Assembly (NCBI GenBank): GCA_036244855.1
Contig: BQKZ01000069.1
Location: 187,914-251,913, forward strand
Length of the DNA stretch: 64,000 nt
Reading direction: 5' to 3'
Source: Temnopleurus reevesii
Lineage: Eukaryota > Echinodermata > Echinoidea > Temnopleuroida > Temnopleuridae
Part shown: positions 13,151-24,345 of the stretch, piece after piece
Layout of the letters: every line of letters starts with the position of its first letter
Numbering within the stretch: position 1 is the first letter of the stretch
Program-made: the position numbers and the translations under genes
Notes under the pieces: model-generated
What the model was told of the DNA's origin: nothing
Database searches by the model: none
What the model saw: only the letters and a program-made list of their open reading frames with translations

Positions 13151-15104
13151 AGAGGAAAATGGTTAGAAGCTGTGGGCACCAAGGAAATGCCAAACTTCTT
13201 CATCATGGCACTTAATATAATAGGATAACTGACAGGGCTTGGTTACTCAGCAGTTGCAGTAATCCTTCAATTTTAATAATTGCACCTCTGCAGCACGTGA
13301 AATACTGCAGATCAGAGGCCCATGTGTACCTCTATAATGAGAACATAAATCACATAAGAGAGTAATCATAGTATGTAGAAATAGCCTGTCACATTTTTGC
13401 ATGGGATACATATATCCTGAGTCAAACTTGGCACAATTCTCGGTAGTATGGCTCCCCAAGCTGTAGCTTTATAAAGTGGAAACAATAATAGAGGGGGGTT
13501 TTATGCACAGCTATTCTGAATTTCCAGTTCAAGCTTTAATGCAAAAGCCAATAACTGAGCTCATAAAAAAAAAATTGATCATCTTAGCAGAATATTTTGT
13601 AAATAGAAAGTTTACAAGTAACCTCAGAACGATTTTAGAATAATAACGCTCCTAGTTCATGATCCACTGGTCTAAACTAGAACAAGAACAAATAAATATA
13701 CAAAAACAAGAAATAAAACCAGTAATAGGTCACCTTTGTTAAACTACTGTACATTTTTTTGTGAAGAGCCTACACAGATGGCGCATAGATTTACGAAAAT
13801 AGACCATCACAACAACTTATAATGCTCTAACAAAGACATTTAAAGGTATAGATTTGTAATGACCAGGATGCAGAAAGTGATGTTAAACGAGCTGATGTAT
13901 TCACAAGTTGCTTTACATGCCTAAATATATCTATGTAGGATATTAGGAGTACATTTTTGCTCGCATTCTGTGTATTTTACGTCGAACAGGTCAATCCGCC
14001 ATTGTTCCTACGGTGTGCTCAGTGCTTTAGCAGGAGGGAGCGTCGGCCTGAAATGGGCAATGCGATCGGTGGTATTGTCTGCAGTGTGTGAGTTTGCGTT
14101 CATTTCGAACGTGAAGCATGTTATGTGAGGAAGTACGACCGCAGCAGGTTTTTTTATTTTGTGATAATTAAGCCATTTCTCGGTCGATTTCATTCAAACA
14201 AACTCTGAACATGCTCTAATTTACTATTGCAAAACTGCATTATGGTAATAATTTTACTGCAGCTCGCAAACTAGTTAAATATCTGAAGCGCCCTCCTCCC
14301 AAAACTGGTCTTTCGCTTTAAGCAATATTTCAATTTACCAAATATTGAGAAACTAGACGCTTTTGTGATAGCAACCTTGGCTAAATTTAAGCATTTTGCA
14401 GCGAAATAGGCAGGTATCCATCTAAGTGTTTGAACTTGATAGATCTTCTTCTTCCAAGTTTCAAACGATTTTCAAGATACAAACTACCTGGATACTTAAT
14501 TGTCAGCTTCTACACCATAGTACAAGATAGTAGAAATAACAGCATGTTGAGATTATGAAACCAACACGAGAAGCAGTAGTTTACATTTGCTTATGGGGAA
14601 CAATAGCTCGGTACTTGTTTGTAATTCCTCTACAAATGGAGAGACCTAATAAGTGGGAACGCTTAGTTTCCTGTCAGACATTAGACCGTAAGACAGGAAT
14701 AAAGTTGTAATGGAAACGCAGGAAATTAGCTCTCTCAACACACACTTCCAATCCATTATCGTGACAAACTGCCCTGTTTCTCGCTCTAATTGCCATGTAC
14801 CAAGAACAGAAACTACTTAACTTTAAAAGCTTCCCACAAACACGAGATTTGAGGGATCCCTTTCCCCTCCGGTGATCTGCATGCATAAATTCATGAGCTA
14901 TGCAACAAAATTAACATTATGCATGCAGAAGGAAGTGTAAACTGATTATTAACAAAAATAAATTGATAGCACGTTTCCATCATCTAAAAAAACAACATTT
15001 ATTTTGTTTATATTCTTTACCATGTTTCATAACAAAGTTTGGATTCTCCTTTTGAACACCATCTCACACTATTCATAAAACATTCCTATTGGTTATATTA
15101 CAAC
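13151..15104. other. No gene recognised; small CpG-rich patch
   Basis: Around 13980-14150 the sequence becomes GC/CpG-richer (for example CAATCCGCCATTGTT and GGAGCGTCGGCCTG). It could be a 5' exon or promoter, but no supported frame or splice pair was found. Confidence 0.4.
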
Positions 15105-15112
15105 AGACAAAT

Positions 15113-15558
15113 GGGAGCTTTACACGAGTCCGACAGCCCACGAGTCCGACAGCTCACGAGTCCGACAGAAATGAATATAAGCCTTCTACATCGACAATTT
15201 TCAAAATGAGGTTCGAGCTAGACATTTTTACTTTCACACTCGCAAGATCGACACTGACAAATTATTTGCTCTAAGCCCGACAGCACGCAAACAGACTTAC
15301 AAGACCGACTAACGTAAATATAGTGCTGTCGGACTAATAGACCAATTTTACCTAGAGTCGGTCTCATTTGCAAAATCTATGTTCGGTCGTAATCATGTGC
15401 GTTTTCATAATTTTGTCGGATTAATGAGTTGCCTGACTCTAAACCGTTTTTATGTAATGTCTATTTCGTGCACCAATTATTCAAAATGTCGGCCTCGTGA
15501 GCTCTCGGACTCGTAGGCTGTCAGACTCGTGGGCTGTCGGACTCGTCGGTAGTACCCC
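15113..15558. mobile_element. GTCCGACAG-module non-autonomous DNA element, copy 2
   Basis: A 446-bp relative of the 1058-1488 element in the same orientation, with its own 8-bp flanking duplication, AGACAAAT (15105-15112) and AGACCAAT (15559-15566). The boundaries GGGAGC and AGTACCCC are identical. The left end carries three 16-bp subterminal units instead of two. The interior is closely similar with small indels. Different flanks show independent insertion. Confidence 0.85.
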
Positions 15559-15566
15559 AGACCAAT

Positions 15567-16835
15567 GCATGGAGCACAAAATAACTCACTCTGTGAAGAA
15601 TTCATACTCATTCTATGCATCCATTAGTTGGTCCTAATCCAGGCATATTAAATTATCTAACAAAACTTACACAGACTGTTTAAGTCTGCTGTAATCATAT
15701 TTGCTTTCATTTTTGGTTAACTATTCAAACATGCAGAACAGGCTCCTCATATTGATCCACCATGTAATCAAGAATGATTCTTCAACACAGTTTGTCCCTG
15801 TGCACCCCAGTGTTCTACTTTGCCCCGTCTTACAGTACTTCACCCAGGTGCTCAGTATCTTCATGCAGTACAATAGATATTGATGGTGTGAATGACCTAT
15901 TAGTTGGAGATTGGTAATTATCACATGCCAGGCAATGTTTTCACACAACCTCATTATGGCTTTACAACACATAAATGGTGTCAGTGTTCACAATGTTTTC
16001 CCCGACTAAATTCAATGACCAGTAAAGCTGAGTCACTTCATGTCCTTAGGAAAAACAAAAATATTATCTCATGTTTTCATGTTTTTATGTGTGCTCTAAA
16101 CATTTCACTTTTACCGTTAATTAGACGGTGTTACCGATCAAGTCAAGATTTTTTTGCTTACCTGTTATCTTCATCACAGTGGAACTAATGGACCATTTCT
16201 ATTATTTAAAACTTTAACAGTGAAAACAGGTGGCAAAGAAATCCGATAAGCATCGTATATCATTATTTATTATACAATCATCTCAACTTAACCGTTGTCT
16301 TTTTATTCAGATTTTAATGAAGACAATTCTGATTTAAAAGTGAGTAAATTTCTTCATTCTGCAAGAAGTCATCAGAAATTTGCAATGGTGGTGTTAGTGA
16401 TGGTTGTTGTCGCAAGCATAAATGAGTAAATTATAATATTTTTATACATATTTCCCTGTCATCTGTCCAAAATGGCCCCTTTAAATCAACGGTCATTATG
16501 TCACAATGATGATGGGCAGTTGTTTTGATAAGATAACCCCAAACAACTAATCCCCTTTGGCATTCCATAGGAGACTGGCATGACAACGTCCTATCTAAAT
16601 CATATAAACAATTGCTTCTTCATAACATCACTGTGTGGTCTACATAGATTGACAGTAAGACTTCAGGGCACAGAAGAAATAGTTTTCATCATGTATCATC
16701 ACATTCAGAATGCACAAAATGTTATATTCTCAAATGTCACTTTCTATGCCCATTTAATAGATATTTCCATAACATTATGAGTATGCCAAACACATTTAAT
16801 AAAAAGGTCCCAATATTTATAATAATTCCACAGAA
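15567..16835. other. No gene recognised
   Basis: AT-rich sequence with several 60-95 codon frames that show no domains and overlap on opposite strands. Confidence 0.6.
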
Positions 16836-16837
16836 TA

Positions 16838-17012
16838 GGCTAGTTTACTACTAGATTAAAATCTATGTACATTTCTTGCCAACAAATTGGAATCCAATCT
16901 GCATACATTAATGCTGCTATGTCAAGCAAGCCTCTGGCAAGCTTTCAAATTGTAAAGAACAACCTTTGTGTAGTGAGTACGCATAAAATTTGCATATATT
17001 AGTAAACCCCCC
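16838..17012. mobile_element. TA-target MITE, GGCGGGTTTACT family, copy A (175 bp)
   Basis: Flanked by TA (16836-16837 and 17013-17014). The ends are inverted repeats related to GGCGGGTTTACTAATA. The interior shares the stretch running from CATACATTAATGCTGC to AAGAACAACCTTTGTG with copy B, and this copy has an internal deletion relative to B. The TA duplication suggests Tc1/mariner-type mobilisation. Non-coding. Confidence 0.75.
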
Positions 17013-17014
17013 TA

Positions 17015-19049
17015 ATACGCAAACTCATTGACACAGGAACCCATCCTTTGAATCATCACGATCTTGATGAAAGACTTTGTGACGTACAAACGAACAACTC
17101 CCAATTCACTTTGTATATATTAAACTCTTAAAATGGATTAAAAGTGAAATTTGGAATATGGGTTCAATAATATTTCCAAAATACGTGCCCAACTTTTTGT
17201 ACAAGGGTAGAATATTTTGGAAAGACAAAATCAGGGTATCGCTCTACAATTTGTGGGTTAATTCTTGAAGTGCCTTCCCGCCTACATCATGCACCTTCTT
17301 TGGAAAAATAGAATTCACCTGACTGTAGCAACTGAGAAAACATATCCAACTTTAGCGAGAGCAAAGGAAATAAATACAAATGTCAAAGCACCCTAGAGGC
17401 TAGAAATCAACTGTCAATTAGACATGCTCACTTCTTACAGATGGACTATGCTACAGATAACTTTCAACCTTTAGAACATTTCCAAATATGGCACGAATGC
17501 CCAGAATACAATTTTCCTAATTGCATATAGCCGATGTTATATCACTTTGCAATCCCAATATCATGCACTCCATATTTGCAACATCTATTTCATGTCTAAA
17601 CTTCAAGTACAATATATGCGAGCAAACATGGCTTGTCCCAAATAAATGCCATTTTAACCTGAAATGAATGAATTAACTCAACTCTCGCCAGGAAACATGC
17701 AATGTTCTATTCACCAGAAGTTGACATTCAAAGATTGAGAGGCAAAATAAATATGATGCCACATGCATCCACATTATGAGAGCTCTTTGCGATGTGGAAA
17801 ATAGAAGAACTCGGCGAAAACAGTTTGTCAACGCCAAATAATACTTGTGTGAAGCTTATAAATGGCCGATTTCAAAATATTCATTGCAGTTTGCAAATAC
17901 ATGTAACTACAAATTTCATGGCTGAAACAAAGTGGATAAGTAACACTTTCCAGGATTTTGAAGCCATTTGTTTGGTTCAGAAAACCAGCTTCATAAGGGT
18001 TGAAGATGAAAATAAATGGCCTACTTGGACAGAGACATAAATTGATAGCTGTTAAACACCCAATGGGGAAATCAAGACAGAGAAGTGCTAAGAAATTACC
18101 ATCAATTACAATATTTTCTGCTCCAACAGTTCACAGATGGTCCTTTACATTCTGCTTCACCTATCTAGTGCCTTTGCCATTCTACCAGATTAAACAAGGA
18201 TAAAACTGTCACTCCAGACGACCAATTTCTTGGGTAAGTTGATAATTAAGATGCAGAAATTTGTTGATTTCCTCATTTGAACCCCACCTTTCCTCCCCAT
18301 CTCACACAGCAGGCATGCCATCTACTGCCACGTGGGGTTCCACCATTTTGGATCAATTATTCTTAGACTTACGTGACCTTGAAAATGTGAAATCTCTTGA
18401 AGGTAATCAGACAATTTTAATTTTCAGGAAGAAGGATTTTGCTTTTTACCTCTAAGCCCTAGATATTCATATCAATATGCAGGCTGAATCTTGTATCTCC
18501 ATTTTTAGATAATTTTCATATATAAAAAGACAAAAATGCATATAATTCCCTGCATAATGCATGTAATAAAACCAAGATTGGCAAAATACTCTCCAGTCCA
18601 GCAGGCGGAGAGCCTATAAAATTCAAACAAAACAGGCTAGAAAGTCGCACTCTTCTTCAGTGGCCAGATGCGACACGATGTGAAAATAAAATCCGTTTCT
18701 GATCATCTACATGTAAACCACCATGATAGACTTTTTTTTTTATTCAAACGGTGTAGGTTCATAAACAAATTAATCTATTCTTAAATTCTTTTATGACACA
18801 ACCAAAGATTGCACAAATATTTTTATCAAAATACTGAGGGGTCTACGAGTCTTTTAAATTCGAATTCACTACTTCAGGGGCAAATGGCGTTAACATTGTA
18901 TGAAGCACTATCAAAACACAAATTTTTTGCTTTGTTCACTTTTACCTACATGTAATAGCATCCAACTTTTACCCTCTACTTCATATAATCAAGTATAGCA
19001 GGCCTATGCATAGTGGGTTTTTCAGACACAACATTCCATCTCGAGATGA
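17015..19049. other. No gene recognised
   Basis: AT-rich with short frames only. Nothing repetitive was recognised except an 11-T run near 18730. Confidence 0.6.
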
Positions 19050-19480
19050 GTGCTACCGATTTTTAATCTCCCTCGCCTTCGGGAGCGTGTCACCTCAACA
19101 ATGAAGCACCGTCGGTGGCAACCCCGTCAAAACACAACAATGCCTAAAATCGTATCATTTCTTCCCTTTAGCCCCAACATCTCCTCTGTATGCACAGCAG
19201 GTATCGAAGCCATCTTTGTGCAGATGACTCCTCTCTTCCATCATTGCAAAATTATTCTCAGCTTTGGGAGTGAGTGACCTTGACAATGAAGATCTTCTCC
19301 GTGGCAACCCAGACACAACAGGGATCCTTCCTGCGGGTCTCCATCTCGTCTTCACGCTTCACCTCATCTCGGTTCTCCTCCACAAGTCTCCCTTCATTAC
19401 GCTTGGGGTGTTCCAAGGTGATCGGGTGACTCACGTCTACAACCATATTGTCCCCCCACGACTCCCCTTCACTTGACATT
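19050..19480. other. CpG-richer segment with a diverged internal duplication, unidentified
   Basis: Two blocks, 19078-19139 and 19262-19322, share GGGAG, ACAATGAAG, GTGGCAACCC and ACACAACA at roughly 70% identity. The segment is richer in GC and CpG than its surroundings. The minus strand has a 73-codon frame (19258-19479) starting MSSEGESWGD with charged residues and ending VATEKIFIVKVTHSQS. The matching block in the other unit is broken by stops. It may be a decayed exon pair or part of an unknown repeat. I do not recognise a protein family. Confidence 0.3.
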
Positions 19481-22371
19481 CACACCGAGGGGAATTTATG
19501 CCGGGGATTGTGACAAGAAATATCATACATACATCATAAACAGACAATATTTTGGGGTAGCATCAGGGCAATATATACAAACTGAGACTTGTTCATCACA
19601 CCAAAAAGACAAAGAATTGTCATTCGAGCTAATGCAAATTAGCTAAATATTTGTATTTTAATATCGCAAAGAAAAGACAAACATCGCTGCAAACACTCTA
19701 CACATACAATTTCAGGCTAGTAAAGCAGATAACAGTAAATAAACAATAAATTATTAAACAATAAAACAATAAATTATTAAATAAAAAATGTACACAAAGT
19801 CCACTGCTAAATCTAATTCATAATTGTAGCTCTTATTCTCAAAAAGGAGTCACATCGTTTCTGTAGATTTATCTTGTTTGACTACACTGTTCAATTCAAG
19901 TTGATTGAAAGCACTTTTGCATAGAATAAGTAAGCATACATTTAATTGAGAATAATATTTCAGGACATCTACAATCATTCATAGACTGACACTTAGAAAA
20001 CATCCCCCTCTTTTTCATAACTATATGACTTCACAAAAACAACTACTTGTCTGAATGAGGGGTATTTATCCTTTCAGAGCTGGTTATCATTTCTCATTTT
20101 CAGTCGAAATCCACTAGATTTCCCTGAAAAGCCTGAAGTAAGATCTAACAAAGCAACCATTATAATTGTCTTGAGGATAAACTTGTCTTGTGGTCTGCAA
20201 GGAGAGAGAGAAAAATACAACAGCGTGGAAATTTGAGTTCAAACTTTGAAGATATATCTGAAATTTTACCTCACATAACACCACAAATCTTGCGGATACT
20301 TTTTTCATACTTCAGTTTGCGACACTGCAACAGAGAGTGTAGATTCTCATAATGCAAGAAGCAAATGTTGGCCAAATCTCTCAAGAAGAATTTTAAAATT
20401 CAAAAGTAATATGAATGTTTTACAGCAAATAAACCTATTTGAGCATTCTCAATATCCCAACCTTTTGAATTTTAAACTATGTTCAGGGACAATATATGCA
20501 AATGAATGTTACACACACATTTTGAGGGTGCTGTCATCTCTTTTGGGAAATTTCTGTGCTGAAAATATTCCTATTTCTATGTCACCAAAATATGAACTTT
20601 CTTTTAATATACATTTTGTGATTCTCTGTTTAAAATTATTTATTCTTTTACTAGAGTTATATAAACATTTTCATTTAATAACTCCTCCTTTCTCTTATAA
20701 ATAGATAATAAATAAATAGATAAAACATATGAAGGATTTGTATCTTGTAATTCACTCTTGCATTAATAGAACAGGTCCAGAGTGTGAGGGTGCACCTCTT
20801 GTACTGAGTACATGCAGTCGTGCTTGAGCTGTTTTGAAAGCAAGAATGTCACGCATGACAGAGCTCAGACATGGTCTATCACATCATCATCCAGAAGATC
20901 GTCACGAGACCTTCAACAAATCTCACCAAATGGACTTAGAAATAATCCAATGTTTGGGACAAAATTTCTTCATTAAAAGGGTACAGACTGAAGTTTATCC
21001 TCATGCAATTTTCTTTGTGTATGGGGCAGTGTAATTAGTGTCATATTAGCCTTCTACAAACACAGTTATTTCTGCACTAAGATGAAAATTTTAAGATTTA
21101 AGTTTCAGCTGGATGCAGCTGATGTTCTTGTCAAATTTGAATATTTTCCTTGTTGCTTGTGACTTTATTCATTCATAGCTAATTAAAAGTTAGCAGAAAA
21201 GTTAATGATATCAAAAAGTTCACAAGTACTTGTACCCAACTGATTACTCATCCATTCATTTTTACTACATGTGCTTTTTTTTAAGTATTGGAGGTTATTT
21301 ATTTTGTGCCAAACAGCCTATAAACATATTCGCAATTTCTTGCTAGATCTAAAAATAATAGTAAACAAAGTAATTAAAGAAGTATTGTTTTCATCACATG
21401 AGCTTTTGTTATCCTATTTTGGCACAGTTAAATTTTCCACAAATTTATTTAGGAATATAGAAGAGAACATCAATCACCATTGACCAGTGTGAACAAAGCA
21501 ATGGGATTTGAAGAGAGATGTGATTTGAATGTTAATTAGATACAGTCTCCAGAGGCTTTCATGTATGAAGTGAGGTGTACACTGGCATATCCAAGAACTT
21601 CATGAAGACAGAAAACTCTCACAGCACTCTTCCAGTTGTCACCACTAGATGGCAGTATATCAAAAAATTTCATGACAAACTACAAATTCATGATTTTCAT
21701 TTTGTTTGTTTACTTTGTATTTCATACTATCCCTATTAAAATGCATTGCTCATTTCTTGAGATCATGTGGATAATTGATTCTTAAAGAAAAATGTCTGTA
21801 GGAACGTGGTCACTATAGACAGGTTTGACAGTAATGTGAATTAACTTTATTTAATGAGTCATGTGAACGTTAAAGGAATACATATTTGGGATACATTTAC
21901 AAAAAAATCACTAATTTGGTCAGTCCAATGAGTATAATATTTTAGATTGGAAGTAAATGTTTGATCAGAAATTGAATTTCCTTGTGCCATTGAATGTCTC
22001 TTTATCCATATCAATAAAAAAAATTGTAACAAAACTATTTAGGCTCCCAGATCTATTCTTAGACTGTGACTAATCACCATAAACATTCCACTTTCCACCT
22101 GGACAATGGTCAATTTTTGACCACTGATAGCCTTTCAAAGACTTTGTGTGGTCAGAAGACTTTCAAGAAAAGGCCACTACATTTCGGAAGCATGCTATAA
22201 GATTTATGCAGGTGGAGTTGGTGGCATTTTCCGAACTCTAGGTTTTAAATGGTTATGAAGCTGATAAAAATATCTCTCTAGTTTCAACCCTTACAATAAA
22301 TACTTGTGTAATTTCAGATATCAACATTGTTCGGTGAAAGGTTATTAACACTCTACTGTACCATAAAATCC
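19481..22371. other. No gene recognised
   Basis: AT-rich. Holds the CTCF-like motif at 21642. The short Leu/Ile/Phe-rich frames reflect AT content. Confidence 0.6.
21642..21655 (+). promoter_or_regulatory. CTCF-like motif
   Basis: CCACTAGATGGCAG fits the vertebrate CTCF core (CCAC-N-AG-N-GGC-R). A single motif match without other support; chance occurrence in 64 kb is possible. Confidence 0.3.
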
Positions 22372-22895
22372 AATATTCTAGCATACATTAATAGCAAAAT
22401 CAATAGACTTTATAAACATGTATTACATGTAGGGGGTTATCAGTTTCATGTTTTAAAAGATCATTACAAGTACGTAATTCCATGGGCACAATACATAATG
22501 AATGACAATTATTGTGAATTCATGGTCGCAAAATTTGCGAAAATAAAACCCCACTTAAAATCTCAGCTTCTACAATATACCTTTAAGTTGTATAGAATCA
22601 TATCCTAATAGTGTGATAGGGTTGCTGTAAAATGCTTACGATCTATATAAGTTGTCATTTATAATTGTTTGCATAAAAGGAAATTCCACTAGATTGCAAG
22701 AAGAGGAAAACCCATTTGTCATATGGTTCAAATTGGAAATAATCAATCATATCAAGCCAAATTTGGAATTGGATGTTTATATCAAAAGCATATTTGCCCT
22801 AATTGTTGATTCATAATATAAATAACTGATCTAAATCTTGACAATTTGCATACAGGTGTAATTGACCAGCCTGAAATTGATAATTCCTATTTATA
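22372..22895 (+). repeat. Direct duplication, copy 1 (left of gap 1)
   Basis: About 520 bp nearly identical to 23847-24345 in the same orientation. It shares ATTACATGTAGGGGGTTATC, TCCATGGGCACAATACATAA and AGATTGCAAGAAGAGGAAAA. Differences are scattered substitutions and a ~20-bp block (TGATAGGGTTGCTGTAAAAT near 22613) present only here. The homology ends at a TA where a CAGTGTG-ended sequence begins. Confidence 0.88.
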
Positions 22896-23010
22896 CAGTG
22901 TGTCTCAATAAAAACGTAACACTTTTGAAATGGTTGGCAAATTGAGCATATATAGTTTTATGAAGAAATGTTGATATGTATAGAAAGCTGAAAGATCGAC
23001 CTTTCTTATG
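22896..23010. mobile_element. Left end of a probable Tc1/mariner-type insertion, cut by gap 1
   Basis: Sequence starting CAGTGTGTCTCAATAAAAAC directly after TA interrupts duplication copy 1 and is absent from copy 2. A TA target and a CAGTGTGTC-like tip are typical of Tc1/mariner ends. The remainder and the other end would lie in the N gap, since nothing matching the inverse tip follows the gap. Confidence 0.5.
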
Positions 23011-23655
23011 NNNNNNNNNNNNNNNNNNNNNNNNNNNNNNNNNNNNNNNNNNNNNNNNNNNNNNNNNNNNNNNNNNNNNNNNNNNNNNNNNNNNNNNNNN
23101 NNNNNNNNNNNNNNNNNNNNNNNNNNNNNNNNNNNNNNNNNNNNNNNNNNNNNNNNNNNNNNNNNNNNNNNNNNNNNNNNNNNNNNNNNNNNNNNNNNNN
23201 NNNNNNNNNNNNNNNNNNNNNNNNNNNNNNNNNNNNNNNNNNNNNNNNNNNNNNNNNNNNNNNNNNNNNNNNNNNNNNNNNNNNNNNNNNNNNNNNNNNN
23301 NNNNNNNNNNNNNNNNNNNNNNNNNNNNNNNNNNNNNNNNNNNNNNNNNNNNNNNNNNNNNNNNNNNNNNNNNNNNNNNNNNNNNNNNNNNNNNNNNNNN
23401 NNNNNNNNNNNNNNNNNNNNNNNNNNNNNNNNNNNNNNNNNNNNNNNNNNNNNNNNNNNNNNNNNNNNNNNNNNNNNNNNNNNNNNNNNNNNNNNNNNNN
23501 NNNNNNNNNNNNNNNNNNNNNNNNNNNNNNNNNNNNNNNNNNNNNNNNNNNNNNNNNNNNNNNNNNNNNNNNNNNNNNNNNNNNNNNNNNNNNNNNNNNN
23601 NNNNNNNNNNNNNNNNNNNNNNNNNNNNNNNNNNNNNNNNNNNNNNNNNNNNNNN
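23011..23655. other. Assembly gap 1 (645 N)
   Basis: An uninterrupted N run between a transposon-like end and a palindromic element, flanked at larger scale by the ~0.5 kb direct duplication. Open frames crossing it are artefacts. Confidence 0.99.
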
Positions 23656-23699
23656 CAAAGCAGTGACCAGCCTTCTGGTATATGTAAAGATAATAATAA

Positions 23700-23845
23700 T
23701 TATATTGGATGGCTTCATTTCATGAAATACCGGGAATATTGCACTCGTTAGGGCCAATATTGCACTCATCTTTGATTCATGCAATATTGCCCTAACTCGT
23801 GCAATATTCCCTGGTATTCCATTTATTGCCATCCAATATTATATA
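23700..23845. repeat. 146-bp palindromic element next to gap 1
   Basis: The arms begin TATATTGGATGGC and end GCCATCCAATATTATATA. Inner matched blocks are GGGAATATTGCACTCGTTAG against CTAACTCGTGCAATATTCCC and GGGCCAATATTGC against GCAATATTGCCC. The loop is short. It behaves as a near-complete hairpin immediately left of the second copy of the local direct duplication. Confidence 0.75.
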
Positions 23846-23846
23846 A

Positions 23847-24345
23847 ATATTCTAGCATACATAATAGCAAAATCAATAGACTTTATAAACATGTATTACA
23901 TGTAGGGGGTTATCAGTTTCATGTTTTAAAAGATCATTGTACCTAGTTCCATGGGCACAATACATAATGAATGACAATTATCGTAAACTCATGGTCGCAA
24001 AATTTGTGAAAATAAAACCCCATTTAAAATCTCAGCTTCTACAATATACCTTTAAGTTGTACAGAATCATATCCTAATAGTGCTTACAAGCTGTATAAGT
24101 TGTCATTTATAATTGTTTGCATGAAAGGAAATTCCACTAGATTGCAAGAAGAGGAAAACCCATTTGTCATATGGTTCAAATTGGAAATAATTAATCATAT
24201 TAAGCCAAATTCGGAATTGGATGTTTATATCAAAAGCATATTTGCCCTAATTGTTGATTCATAATATAAATTAACTGATCTAAATCTTGACAATTTGCAT
24301 ACAGGTGTAATTGACCAGCCTGAAATTGATAATTCCTATTTATAT
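23847..24345 (+). repeat. Direct duplication, copy 2 (right of gap 1)
   Basis: The partner of 22372-22895. It continues through TATTTATA into TAAAGTTACAACG, that is, the unoccupied form of the TA site filled by the CAGTGTG sequence in copy 1. It may be a true duplication or the second haplotype placed in tandem by the assembler. Confidence 0.88.

Noticed and set aside
22891..23832. Apparent 247-313 codon frames
   Set aside because: Mostly N; the real flanking residues are few and unrelated to any domain.
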